From NCBI GenBank assembly GCA_038744685.1, contig JBCDMB010000011.1, positions 1 through 64,000 of the forward strand: a DNA stretch of 64,000 nt, in the 5' to 3' direction. The translations under genes were made by a program, and so were the position numbers. The stretch comes from Verrucomicrobiota bacterium. Its GTDB lineage: Bacteria > Verrucomicrobiota > Verrucomicrobiia > Opitutales > Puniceicoccaceae. Below the pieces are notes generated by a model. The model saw only the letters and a list, made by a program, of their open reading frames with translations, was not told where the DNA came from and searched no databases. Positions 22,912-30,814 of this stretch are shown piece by piece; the stretch's first letter is position 1; each line of letters opens with the position of its first letter.

Positions 22912-23640
22912 TTACCGCCCCTGATCCAATTTGACTATTTTTCCGTGGGCTCCTAGGCGAAATTGGTCCCGATCACTTTTTCGGTTCGTCGCTGGTTTGT
23001 AGAATACCCTTTTCACCAACTCTTCAATCTCACTTAAAGACAGATGAGTATCCCAAACGTGCTGGACAACCGTCGGCATAACGTCATACCCCAGTTCATC
23101 TCCAAGAAATTCTGCATCAAAAGTCCTATGCTTCGCGCGATCTCCGAAGAGCTTGTCTAGCCGGGAAATCTTCTCCTCGAGAGTTCGATTCGTTCGGTTT
23201 GACATCTTGTAAAACTGCCGCGGGAAATCCCCTTCTGGAGGCACCTGAACTAAACTGACCGCGTTTTCACCTCGGGGAATAGGCGGCGGCAGATTCGGCT
23301 GCAGCCAGCCTTGGTCACCCTTCCACATTGCACAATACAAGTTCCCCTGTGTCGTCTGAATCTCTTTCTTTTCTTGAGTCCCCGAAAAAGAAACCTCCAC
23401 CCTGACAGAACTCTTCCAATTCGTAGCGAAACTACCCACCACGCCACTCGACCGCTCAGGGAGCAAGATCCGAAACGTCACGCACTCATCCCGCGAACCC
23501 CATTTTCCATAGGCGCTCTTCGCACTATGGAGAATGTCCCCCTGCTCAAACCGACAGAGCGATAGAGCGTCAAGAAAAGCCGTCGGCACGGGCCAAGAGA
23601 AACCATCAACATATTCCATCAAAATTCCTGCCGAACTCAT
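22912..23640 (-). CDS. Unknown phage-region protein
   Basis: 242 aa, no signal peptide or membrane part. Stretches such as DGFSWPVPTAFLDALSLCRF, WGSRDECVTFRILLPERSSG and SLSEIEELVKRVFYKPATNR are not from a family I know. The last third looks helical and basic. Its start overlaps the exonuclease gene stop by 4 nt, so the two are likely co-expressed and may act in one process. Confidence 0.6.
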   Translation of the reverse strand: MSSAGILMEYVDGFSWPVPTAFLDALSLCRFEQGDILHSAKSAYGKWGSRDECVTFRILLPERSSGVVGSFATNWKSSVRVEVSFSGTQEKKEIQTTQGNLYCAMWKGDQGWLQPNLPPPIPRGENAVSLVQVPPEGDFPRQFYKMSNRTNRTLEEKISRLDKLFGDRAKHRTFDAEFLGDELGYDVMPTVVQHVWDTHLSLSEIEELVKRVFYKPATNRKSDRDQFRLGAHGKIVKLDQGR

Positions 23641-24698
23641 GTCTCGCCATCCTCCAACAGCTCATTCAAAAAGACTTCCTCTCGAATAATTCGATAGGAT
23701 TTTGGTGGGTTCTTTATTTTTCCCAAGAATGCTCGTCGGAGCTTCGATCCATTAAGAAGCGAAGTCCAACCCTTTTGAGGGTCCTCCCCAAGAACGAGAT
23801 AGTCTACGTCGTTATTAACCACTTTTGTCTCAGCCACCTTTCCTCCCCGAGCTTCAACAAGTGACTTTGCTTGAGGTCGGGTCCCCCAAGCCATAGCCCC
23901 AGTAAACTGAAAATTCTTTCCTTTGAAATATACAGGTTCCGTCTCGTCGATGAGTTCATACTCAACCAGAAGTGCAGGAAGAGAATAGTGCCCCAACTCG
24001 ACATCTGAGATAAATTGTTCGTGCCTTCTCTCTTCTTCTGCCCGTTGAGCAATCTCGGAAAGAAGTTCATCGTAGTCTATACCTTCGATTTGACAACGGC
24101 ACATCAATAGAGGCTTCTGCTCCGAAAACTGCATAATCTGATCAATTGAATCGAACCCACAATTACGCATTTTGGGGAAGACGATTCTTGTTAGAAGGTC
24201 TACTACAGCCTCCACGTCTCCAAGGGCGCTGTGAGATCGACCACCTTCCAGAGCAAACTCTTCGCGCAAAAAGCTAAGAGAGTGGGTAGGTAACACCGTC
24301 AGAACCCTCCGGGACAGTTCCCACGTGCAAAAACCTCTTGATCCTATCGGTTTTACACCAAGCCTTTTCCATTCTGGAACCAGGACACGACTCCCATCAT
24401 ACCGCAGATAGTGAGCCGCCAAAGCGCCATCACAGACATAATCACGAAACTCTTCGTAGACCTTTATGGGTTCTCTACCATTCGTTTCGATAAAATCGTC
24501 AGTATAGCCATGAATATCGGACGCTTCGACAGGGATTCGAACACCAGGGTTCAAATAAGCATGAAACGGTTCTCCCAAAGGCTGTAACCCGTCAAATCTC
24601 TGAGCCGCAATCTCGACTACATGAATCGGGGCAACCAATCCAGTTGTCTCCGTATCTACCAGAGTCCAATTGTTACTGTTCAAGAAGGAAGGCCTCAC
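23637..24698 (-). CDS. DnaQ-like 3'-5' exonuclease with BRCT domain
   Basis: 353 aa from a GTG. DEDDh exonuclease core: D15 and E17 in LVDTETTG, a middle Asp at ~101 (HYLRYDGSRV), and H156/D161 in RSHSALGDVEAV. Residues ~258-310 (KNFQFTGAMAWG, SLVEARGGKVAETKVV, DVDYLVLGEDP) are a BRCT domain like that of NAD-dependent ligases. Such proteins could proofread or trim DNA ends. With the phage clamp it suggests that the phage tunes the host replisome. The BRCT could bind a nick or a partner. Confidence 0.8.
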   Translation of the reverse strand: MRPSFLNSNNWTLVDTETTGLVAPIHVVEIAAQRFDGLQPLGEPFHAYLNPGVRIPVEASDIHGYTDDFIETNGREPIKVYEEFRDYVCDGALAAHYLRYDGSRVLVPEWKRLGVKPIGSRGFCTWELSRRVLTVLPTHSLSFLREEFALEGGRSHSALGDVEAVVDLLTRIVFPKMRNCGFDSIDQIMQFSEQKPLLMCRCQIEGIDYDELLSEIAQRAEEERRHEQFISDVELGHYSLPALLVEYELIDETEPVYFKGKNFQFTGAMAWGTRPQAKSLVEARGGKVAETKVVNNDVDYLVLGEDPQKGWTSLLNGSKLRRAFLGKIKNPPKSYRIIREEVFLNELLEDGET

Positions 24699-24713
24699 TC
24701 ACTTAACCCAGTA

Positions 24714-25640
24714 TCAATAAAGTCTCTTTAGAACTTCCACTTGCCCTGTCTCCTTAAGAGCCGGAAACAACACTTCTTTCAACCCATTGACAGCAAACTT
24801 TTCTGACCCCGCTCCAGCGTAAGAGGGCCGGACGAAGAAAACATCGTTGGAAATCATCATTTTAAGGACCTGCACCTTTTCCTCATCCGTCATTCCATAA
24901 GACCCAGCGCCCACGGTCACTATTGGCCCATCTCCCCCTCTCACATCGACACCAAAATCGTCAAAATCAGATAGGTCTATCCATATATTCTCCGGGTCGA
25001 CTGAAATCGTAAGTTTCGATTCATTAAAAACCGAACTATCCTCACTGTTGCGGGTAAACCAAAACTCTTTTGCACCATCCATCTCGTCGACCTCCTCGCG
25101 AACTGACCATCTCGCTTTTCGTTCTTCGACCATCGCCTCTTTGCTAGCTTGATTCTCCTCTAGTTGAGTCAAAATACTCTGGCCGATTTCCTGCGCCTCA
25201 CCAGCAGCTTGCACGAACCACACTACCGGGACTCCCACCAACAAAACTAGGAAAAGCAAAAGACCACCCAGAACTCTACCCTGCACCATAGCGACCACCG
25301 CCAACACCGCAGAGACGCCCAACAAAGGGACGTAAATCCAAAACATCAGCACAGAGGCCCACATCGCAAACACCCCGACAAAAGCGCACGCAAAAGCCCC
25401 TACAAGTGCCGTTTGTTTAACGTTTGTCTTCACCTCCTTCTCCGCAGCAGCCGGAGTCTTTGAAACCGCCTCTTTCTCAAACCACTTCGGAAACACCTCC
25501 CCCAACGGCTTCCACTCGCTCCACCCTTCGAGGCAGACCGATTCTTCCGGACCATACATCCCCGCCTTCACCCCGGCAAAAAGATCCGCCTCAGAGACCT
25601 CCAGATTCGTCTCTCCTCGATCTACAAAATAGTTCCCCAT
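24714..25640 (-). CDS. GYF_2-like domain membrane protein
   Basis: 308 aa. Residues 1-55 (YFVDRGETNLEVSEADLFAG, EGWSEWKPLGEVF) match the GYF_2/DUF4339 pattern of short peptide-binding domains. Hydrophobic segments lie at about 78-97, 98-117 and 122-145, then a helix (EIGQSILTQLEENQASKEAM) and a soluble domain with no named family (TISVDPENIWIDLSDFDD, DEEKVQVLKMMISNDVFFVR). Located between the exonuclease and a small gene near the integrase, so probably lysogenic cargo. Confidence 0.6.
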   Translation of the reverse strand: MGNYFVDRGETNLEVSEADLFAGVKAGMYGPEESVCLEGWSEWKPLGEVFPKWFEKEAVSKTPAAAEKEVKTNVKQTALVGAFACAFVGVFAMWASVLMFWIYVPLLGVSAVLAVVAMVQGRVLGGLLLFLVLLVGVPVVWFVQAAGEAQEIGQSILTQLEENQASKEAMVEERKARWSVREEVDEMDGAKEFWFTRNSEDSSVFNESKLTISVDPENIWIDLSDFDDFGVDVRGGDGPIVTVGAGSYGMTDEEKVQVLKMMISNDVFFVRPSYAGAGSEKFAVNGLKEVLFPALKETGQVEVLKRLY

Positions 25641-25701
25641 GGGCTTGACCCTTATTCAAGAATCTTCACGTCCTCAAGAGAATTCCCAACGGCTGGAACG
25701 T

Positions 25702-25908
25702 TTAAGCCGTCATCCCGTTAATCTCTCGTGTTGGTCGCCACAGGCTAGGCGGGGAGATCGATTCCTCCCGGATATGCCACTGCGTTAAACCATATCGGTT
25801 CGCCCAAGTTCGCACTCCATCCGCAAGCCTCAGCGAGACCTGAATCCCCCTGTAGTTCTCAGGAGGCGGCCATGCCAGCCAATCACCCTCATTTTCTTTC
25901 GTTTTCAT
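25702..25908 (-). CDS. Small unknown protein next to HigBA
   Basis: 68 aa from MKTKENEGDWLAWPPPENY; an upstream ATG is less likely because it lies in the promoter area. Middle GIQVSLRLADGVRTWANRYG and C-terminal Pro/Arg-rich part. Aromatic and basic, no family recognised. It is transcribed away from the toxin-antitoxin genes. Confidence 0.45.
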   Translation of the reverse strand: MKTKENEGDWLAWPPPENYRGIQVSLRLADGVRTWANRYGLTQWHIREESISPPSLWRPTREINGMTA

Positions 25909-25949
25909 TCCGATACGGATACTCCAGACCAATCTGATTCCCAAGGCAA

Positions 25950-26008
25950 AAAAAGTTATCAGAAAAGGTAACTTTTTCCTTGCACTTAATTATCAAATTC
26001 GGTAACTT
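25950..26008 (+). promoter_or_regulatory. higBA promoter and operator
   Basis: Inverted arms AAAAAGTTA and TAACTTTTT (25950-25958, 25969-25977) are followed by TTGCAC, 17 nt, and TAACTT as -35/-10 candidates; GGTAAC recurs next to the -10. The start of higB is 6 nt on. This is the usual place for HigA-type autoregulation. Confidence 0.55.
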
Positions 26009-26014
26009 CAAACC

Positions 26015-26296
26015 ATGATCAAGGGATTCAAAGACCGCAAAACCGAAAAACTCTTTGAAGGCACACTCCGCAAGGGCCTCCCCTCCACGATTATTGAAAG
26101 AGCTATCATCAAGCTCGATCAGCTTGACTCCGCTCAGACTCTCGACGACCTCCGCCTACCACCCTCCAATCACCTAGAAGCCCTCTCCTTTGATCGCAAA
26201 GGCCAACACTCTATCCGCATCAACCGTCAATGGAGGATTTGCTTTGTATTTCAAAACGGTCACGCTTACCAAGTAGAGATCGTCGACTACCACTAA
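26015..26296 (+). CDS. higB: HigB-type toxin
   Basis: 93 aa, RelE/HigB fold: IKGFKDRKTEKLFEGTLRKG at the start, LDDLRLPPSNHLEALSFDRK in the middle, and HSIRINRQWRICFVFQNGHA with the Arg-rich active region, ending VEIVDYH. These are ribosome-dependent mRNA interferases. The toxin gene comes first and the antitoxin follows 11 nt downstream, the HigBA order. It lies beside the integrase, where it would help to keep the prophage. Confidence 0.85.
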   Translation: MIKGFKDRKTEKLFEGTLRKGLPSTIIERAIIKLDQLDSAQTLDDLRLPPSNHLEALSFDRKGQHSIRINRQWRICFVFQNGHAYQVEIVDYH

Positions 26297-26307
26297 TTCA
26301 CGAAACC

Positions 26308-26616
26308 ATGACCAAAAAACCAACAGTCAACGCCGCCGCTGCCACACTCGACGAAATCCTCTCTGAGCTTCCCGTCTCCCAGAAGGAAGTTGCAGAGGCG
26401 ACCGGCATCCCGACCGCCCACCTCAGCATGCTCAAGGCCGGAAACCGCCGCTTTACACCGGAATACGACCTCCGCCTCTCGCGCTACTTCCGCCAGAGCG
26501 AAGGCTTTTGGCTGCGCCTGCAAATGCGGGCAGACATCCGCAAAGCCAAAGCCGAAAAACCCGGCATTACCAAGGAGGTCAAAGCCATCGACCAGCGGAA
26601 GCTAGTCAGCGCCTAG
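26308..26616 (+). CDS. higA: HigA-type antitoxin
   Basis: 102 aa from the ATG just after the toxin stop; a longer frame that begins inside higB is rejected. Helix-turn-helix LPVSQKEVAEATGIPTAHLS then MLKAGNRRFTPEYDLRLSRY, and FRQSEGFWLRLQMRADI is the conserved HigA C-terminal core. It should neutralise the toxin and repress the promoter. The end overlaps the integrase 3' end by 15 nt, tail to tail. Confidence 0.85.
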   Translation: MTKKPTVNAAAATLDEILSELPVSQKEVAEATGIPTAHLSMLKAGNRRFTPEYDLRLSRYFRQSEGFWLRLQMRADIRKAKAEKPGITKEVKAIDQRKLVSA

Positions 26617-27792
26617 GATTACCTCTGGTGCCAACCTCCAAAACCTCCCCGCCTTCTCCTGATTCCCCCGGGCGAGGTTCCAGTAATCCCGCCGGGCAAC
26701 CGGCTCGGTATTGCCCATCTGCCCGGCCAACCGCCCAACGTCCCATTCATGGACTGGCAACCAATAGGTGGCGAAAGAATGGCGCATGAAATCCTGCCGC
26801 CATTTCACCCCCGCCGCCTTGCAAATTCCCTCGCGATACCCCCGCGAAAAAGCAAAGAACGGCAACCGATGTTTCCTTAAATACCGTATCCATTCAATCA
26901 AGACAGGCTCCAACGTAACCACCCGTTGACTCTTCCGCGTCACCTTAGAGCGCAAAACGTGCAGCTCCCTTTCCTTCACAAAAACATTTCCCTTCTCCAA
27001 AAACGGAATTTCCGCCTCCGGTCGTAACCCAGCAAAAAAACCAAAGCACAAATACCCGAGCGCAACCCCCCGTCTGTCCCCGGCGGGCTCATAGTCGATT
27101 GCCGCCCTCAACAACGCCTCCACCTCGCCCGGCTCGGCGACCTCTGGAGCCTTCCAACCGATCTCCGGGACAGACAACCCCGCAACCGGATTCTCACGGA
27201 TCGCTTCCCGCTCGACCAGAAACTCACCAAAACGGTGCAACCGCGCCCGCACATTCCGCACCGTCAATGGAGCGCGGTTTTTCTTCAACCCATCCAAATA
27301 CACCCGCAGACGCTCCTTGGTAAAATCACTCACCCGCACAGCTCCCGTATCGCGGAAAAACTTTGTGACAGACTCCGCAAAAGACTTCTCCGTCTTCTCA
27401 CGCCGCCCATTGCCGTCCATCTCCTTCCGGGCTTCAAGCAACCACTCTGAAAGCGTCTTACGGGAATCGGGAGACATGGCTGCCAAGCCCGCCCTTACCA
27501 CCTCGCGAAGGTCAGAATCCCCCGCCTCCGTAAACGCCCACTCCGCGAGCCTCACCCGTTCTTCATCCAACCAAGTCTCGACCGCCCGCCTCCGGGACCG
27601 GATCGAATCGCCAAAAGCGACCACGGCAGCCCGCTTCTCTTCGGCCTCTCTCTCACTGGAAAACCGCCGGCGAACCTTCTCCTTAAACCCAAATCTTTCC
27701 CGCACCCGCCGGTCATGGACCCGCCCAAACAGCAAAAAATACCCCTCACGCGGCTCAACTGCCAAATGCCCCCAAGAATCCCGTTTCCCCAT
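26602..27792 (-). CDS. int: Prophage tyrosine-type integrase
   Basis: 396 aa from the ATG at 27792; a TTG 11 codons upstream is possible. N-terminal arm domain with AEWAFTEAGDSDLREVVRAG, core-binding SAM-like part (SFAESVTKFFRDTGAVRVSD, then RVYLDGLKKNRAPLTVRNVR), and catalytic part: Arg in GFFAGLRPEAE, RHSFATYWL, and the Tyr in ARRDYWNLARG. The usual His of box II is an Asp (DFMRHS) and the His of the box III is a Gln (AGQMGN). The gene points away from the tRNA-Ser whose 3' end is close by. It inserts and excises the prophage. Confidence 0.85.
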   Translation of the reverse strand: MGKRDSWGHLAVEPREGYFLLFGRVHDRRVRERFGFKEKVRRRFSSEREAEEKRAAVVAFGDSIRSRRRAVETWLDEERVRLAEWAFTEAGDSDLREVVRAGLAAMSPDSRKTLSEWLLEARKEMDGNGRREKTEKSFAESVTKFFRDTGAVRVSDFTKERLRVYLDGLKKNRAPLTVRNVRARLHRFGEFLVEREAIRENPVAGLSVPEIGWKAPEVAEPGEVEALLRAAIDYEPAGDRRGVALGYLCFGFFAGLRPEAEIPFLEKGNVFVKERELHVLRSKVTRKSQRVVTLEPVLIEWIRYLRKHRLPFFAFSRGYREGICKAAGVKWRQDFMRHSFATYWLPVHEWDVGRLAGQMGNTEPVARRDYWNLARGNQEKAGRFWRLAPEVILGAD

Positions 27793-27957
27793 GTTGTCCA
27801 AAAAATGTCCAAAACAGGCGTACAAGTGATCGCGAATGATCGCAAGTGATAAAAATAAACTCCTTGAGTTAGCTAAGAAACAAAGCCGCTAGAAAAACTC
27901 CAATCGCCCCACAACCCCACTACACAAAGCAAACAAGGGCCCTACGGCCCCAAATAA
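27793..27957. other. Integrase-tRNA intergenic region, likely attachment side
   Basis: No gene. It contains near repeats GATCGCGAATGATCGCAAGT close to the integrase and a small hairpin GGGCC-CTAC-GGCCC (27937-27950) that, on the minus strand, follows the tRNA and is trailed by TTG-TTTG, a weak terminator for it. The attachment core probably overlaps the tRNA 3' end; the partner site lies left of the window and was not seen. Confidence 0.4.
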
Positions 27958-28049
27958 TGGCGGAGAGGACGGGATTCGAACCCGTGGAACCCCTTTCAGG
28001 GTTCACCGGTTTAGCAAACCAGCGCATTCGACCACTCTGCCACCTCTCC
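27958..28049 (-). tRNA. serT-like: tRNA-Ser (anticodon GCU)
   Basis: The minus strand folds as a class II tRNA: acceptor GGAGAGG pairs with CCTCTCC, anticodon stem CTGGT/ACCGG with loop TTGCTAA (anticodon GCT, reads AGC/AGU), a long variable arm (ACCCTGAAAGGGGT), T arm with GGTTCGAATCC, discriminator G and an encoded CCA. Its 3' end faces the integrase, so this is the probable insertion target of the prophage, which would have restored it. Confidence 0.95.
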
Positions 28050-28091
28050 GTAGTCTGTCGAAAGATCCTACGGTCTGTGGGCTGTCGTCAA

Positions 28092-28115
28092 GTTTATACC
28101 GAATTCGGTATAAAC
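28092..28115. promoter_or_regulatory. Perfect 24-bp palindrome
   Basis: The halves GTTTATACCGAA and TTCGGTATAAAC are exact inverted copies without spacer. It lies about 43 nt upstream of the tRNA-Ser 5' end and 15 nt after the barrel gene stop on the same strand. It could be an operator, or a hairpin ending the barrel transcript (no T-run follows). Confidence 0.5.
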
Positions 28116-28130
28116 CCACAGGAGATGCCT

Positions 28131-28631
28131 TTAAAACGCGTATCGGAGACTCGCGCCCAAGAAAACCGTGTCGGTATCGATTTTCGTATCGTCGTCCTGC
28201 AAATCCGCAGTGTCGTTGAACCGGTAGTTCGCAGAGATATCGAGGTAAAAGTTCCCAATTAGAATGAAGTCGAAACCCGCTCTCAGGGCATAGAACGGAC
28301 TGCTTTCCCAGTCGCCGTCGGCATTGACGATTCCAATGCCTGCACCCAGGTAAAAGCCTTCGCCAAAGAGGATAAAGGCTTCCGGGGCCCAAGCGTTCTG
28401 ACCGAAACGATCCGGCAAGAGCTCGGCGGCCAACTCCAAGGCCCACAGGCCATCCCAGTATTGATAGGAAACCAGGTAAGAAAATCCAGTGTCATCCACG
28501 TCGTCGCTCAAATCGTCGAGAGTCACCCAGTAGTTGACCCCTCCCCCAAAGCGACTCTGTGTTTCCTTAGCCGAGACCAACCCGGAAACGAAAAAGAAGG
28601 TAGAAAGAATGGTGAGCAGTGAACGAACCAT
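28131..28631 (-). CDS. Outer membrane beta-barrel protein
   Basis: 166 aa. Signal peptide ~1-21 (SLLTILSTFFFVSGLVSAKE), then alternating strands (YLVSYQYWDGLWALELAAEL, AFILFGEGFYLGAGIGI, FDFILIGNFYLDISANYRF) and a C-terminal aromatic residue (LGASLRYAF) as BAM-assembled barrels have. About eight strands, so a small OmpA/OmpW-like barrel. Next to the prophage insertion site and transcribed away from marC. Function unknown. Confidence 0.8.
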   Translation of the reverse strand: MVRSLLTILSTFFFVSGLVSAKETQSRFGGGVNYWVTLDDLSDDVDDTGFSYLVSYQYWDGLWALELAAELLPDRFGQNAWAPEAFILFGEGFYLGAGIGIVNADGDWESSPFYALRAGFDFILIGNFYLDISANYRFNDTADLQDDDTKIDTDTVFLGASLRYAF

Positions 28632-28717
28632 CCGCTGACCATCAGGTGCATACTACCAATTGACCAGCATATTTTGCTACTCGCACCCCTTCCTCTCTAC
28701 CGCCAGTCTCCTCTAAG

Positions 28718-29338
28718 ATGGACGATATTTCCTTTCAGACACTGCTCGCTACCTTTGTGCTTCTCTGGGCGGTCATCGATCCGATTGGGACCATACCCGT
28801 CTTCATATCGGCTACCCGGGATCGAACCGATGAAGAGCTCAAGAAGATTGCAGCCGTTTCCGCATTGGCCGGTGGGGGAATTTTGCTTTTTTTCCTCATA
28901 GCTGGCGAAATTATTCTGCGAGCAATGGGCGTTCCCTTGCAGGCGTTTCAGATTGCAGGTGGTCTTGTCCTCTTTCTTTTCGCTCTGACCATGATATTTG
29001 GCGAAAGTAAGCCTGAGGGTGAGGTGAGAATGTGCCGCTCGGTTCACGAAACGGCCATTTTCCCTTTGGCTACACCATCGATCGCCTCACCCGGAGCTAT
29101 GATGGCGATCGTCCTTCTCACTGAAAACAGTCGACATTCTCTTCTTCAGCAGACCCTGACGGGCGTCATCATGATCCTCGTCGTGTTTATCGTTTATTTG
29201 CTAATGAGAATAGCGGTCAAGCTCTCCCGCTTTATTGGCGAGGCAGGTGCCAGCATCATCAGCCGGGTTATGGGGCTCATCTTAGCTTCAATTGCTGCCA
29301 CTAATGTTCTTGCCGGAATCAAGGAGTATTTTTCCTGA
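28718..29338 (+). CDS. MarC/UPF0056 family membrane protein
   Basis: 206 aa, six hydrophobic segments. Start LLATFVLLWAVIDPIGTIPV (DPIG) and FPLATPSIASPGAMMAIVLL are the two family hallmark regions, each with the short Pro-Gly motif, in an internal repeat. GLILASIAATNVLAGIKEYF closes it. The family is annotated as multiple-antibiotic-resistance related, but a transport function is not shown. The start codon follows a short leader after the divergent barrel gene. Confidence 0.85.
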   Translation: MDDISFQTLLATFVLLWAVIDPIGTIPVFISATRDRTDEELKKIAAVSALAGGGILLFFLIAGEIILRAMGVPLQAFQIAGGLVLFLFALTMIFGESKPEGEVRMCRSVHETAIFPLATPSIASPGAMMAIVLLTENSRHSLLQQTLTGVIMILVVFIVYLLMRIAVKLSRFIGEAGASIISRVMGLILASIAATNVLAGIKEYFS

Positions 29339-29854
29339 GGTCTTGTGGAGCAGCCGCTTCAGTTACCATTCGAAATCCAAATCGAAATCACTATCGGTCC
29401 CGAGCGCAGCGACTGTAACGTCGGGGCTAGGCGACCCGGCCCGAGGAGTCCAGCGTTCTGTGGATTGTCGATTTTACGGACGATCCCACCAAGTTGCCTA
29501 CGCCGGCTGGATATGGCCCCGAATGCTTCCGGCCAGTCGGGATATACCAAACAGGGCCGTTCCCTTTATTCCATTATCTTTTTCACTTAACCACGGAGAA
29601 CACGGAAAACACGGATCAAATAGTTTATTTTTTCTCTTCCTTCATCCATCCGTGCTCTCTGAGTCATCCGTGGTTCGTGTTCGTATCTCTTCCATATCAG
29701 AAAGGTCCCCGGATACTACCGATCACGATCCGATACCGATTGTTCTGGTCGGATGATATGAGCTGGCTTAATAACCGGTCATTGGAAAGAGGCATAACCT
29801 CTGAAATCGGATCGAAGGAATTGACTCCCACCTCGAAAACTTCCTCCATGAGGA
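29339..29854. other. Repeat-filled intergenic region
   Basis: Between marC and hflK. Contains short AATCGAAAT/ATCGGTATCG-type inverted pieces (29370-29400 and 29715-29745) on either side of the composite repeat. Open frames here run through repeats and are rejected. Near the end, TTCCTCCATGAGGAGTG forms a tiny hairpin overlapping the hflK start. Confidence 0.6.
29419..29678 (-). repeat. Composite ~250-nt repeat, copy B
   Basis: Read on the minus strand it has the same order as 11096-11344: hairpin AACCACGGATGACTC..TCCGTGGTTAA (plus-strand 29588-29678), spacer with GGTATATCCCGACTGGCCGG and GGCCATATCCAGCCGG, then the long attC-like repeat ending CCCCGACG^TTAC. No cassette gene follows the junction here. 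It shows that this element family is scattered in the chromosome and not only in the prophage array. Confidence 0.8.
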
Positions 29855-30814
29855 GTGAAATTAGAATTCCCTGACGGACGAGAAGTCGAATTTAACCCCT
29901 GGCGCTTTGCGTGGATTCCGATCGTGGTCGTGATCGGACTGGTCGTGGCGACGAGCTTCCACCAGGTAGATGCGGATGAGGAGGGCGTTTTACTTCGCTT
30001 TGGAAAGCATGTGAAGACCGTCGGTCCCGGGCTCCATTTCCATCTACCCTACCCGATTGACGAGATGGTCAAGGTAACCACCCGACGGGTCGATGTGCAG
30101 GAGTTTGGATACCGCAGTGTCTCAGGCGGCCGGATCTCCGAGCGGGGCTACGAAAACGAATCTTCGATGCTCACGGGAGACCTCAACATTGTCCTTGCCG
30201 GGTGGGATGTTCAGTTCAGCCGCGAAAATCCGGAAGACTTCCTCTTCAATGTGAAGGACCCACTCGCGACCCTCCGCGATATCGCTCAATCGGTGATGCG
30301 GGAGATCATGGGAGACCGGGCAAGTATCCCGATTCTAACGGTTGGACGGGCCGAGATTCAGGAACGCGTCCGAAAATTGATCCAGGCGCAGGCCGATCAG
30401 TTTGAAATGGGCCTTCGGATCAGCGAAGTAAATTTGATTTTCGTAAGCCCCCCTCAACAAGTGCAGGCGGCGTTCAACGATTTGAACAAAGCCGAGCAGG
30501 ATGCGCAGCGATTCTTCGAGGAAGCCTCTCGGGAGTATCAGGAGAAAGTGCCACGAGCGAAGGGACAAGCGGAGCGTCTGGTCCTCGAAGCTGAAGGGTT
30601 CCTCGAAAGCCGCGTCAACCGCGCGGAAGGAGATGCTGGACGGTTTCTCGAAATGCTCACTGCGTATGAGGAAGCCCCAGAAGTCACTCGACAAAGACTC
30701 TATTTGGAAACGCTGGAAACACGGCTCCCCGCACTTGGACAAGTTTGGGTAGTCGACGAGGAGCTGAAGGGAGTGCTTCCACTTCTGAACCTCAATGAAG
30801 GAGGTGCAGAATGA
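29855..30814 (+). CDS. hflK: HflK-like protease modulator
   Basis: 319 aa. A GTG start is forced by a stop just upstream, with a purine run (GAGGAG) unusually close to it. One N-terminal membrane helix (ARG-flanked WIPIVVVIGLVVATSF), then the SPFH/band 7 domain (EEGVLLRFGKHVKTVGPGLH, FHLPYPID) and a long coiled coil with DLNKAEQDAQRFFEEASREY. HflK and HflC form a complex around FtsH at the inner membrane and modulate its proteolysis. Overlaps hflC by 4 nt. Lacks the Gly-rich N-terminal tail of the E. coli protein. Confidence 0.85.
   Translation: MKLEFPDGREVEFNPWRFAWIPIVVVIGLVVATSFHQVDADEEGVLLRFGKHVKTVGPGLHFHLPYPIDEMVKVTTRRVDVQEFGYRSVSGGRISERGYENESSMLTGDLNIVLAGWDVQFSRENPEDFLFNVKDPLATLRDIAQSVMREIMGDRASIPILTVGRAEIQERVRKLIQAQADQFEMGLRISEVNLIFVSPPQQVQAAFNDLNKAEQDAQRFFEEASREYQEKVPRAKGQAERLVLEAEGFLESRVNRAEGDAGRFLEMLTAYEEAPEVTRQRLYLETLETRLPALGQVWVVDEELKGVLPLLNLNEGGAE

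Noticed and set aside
29292-29756. 154-codon frame after marC
   Set aside because: Overlaps marC and codes through the composite repeat (NHGEHGKHG-type low complexity).
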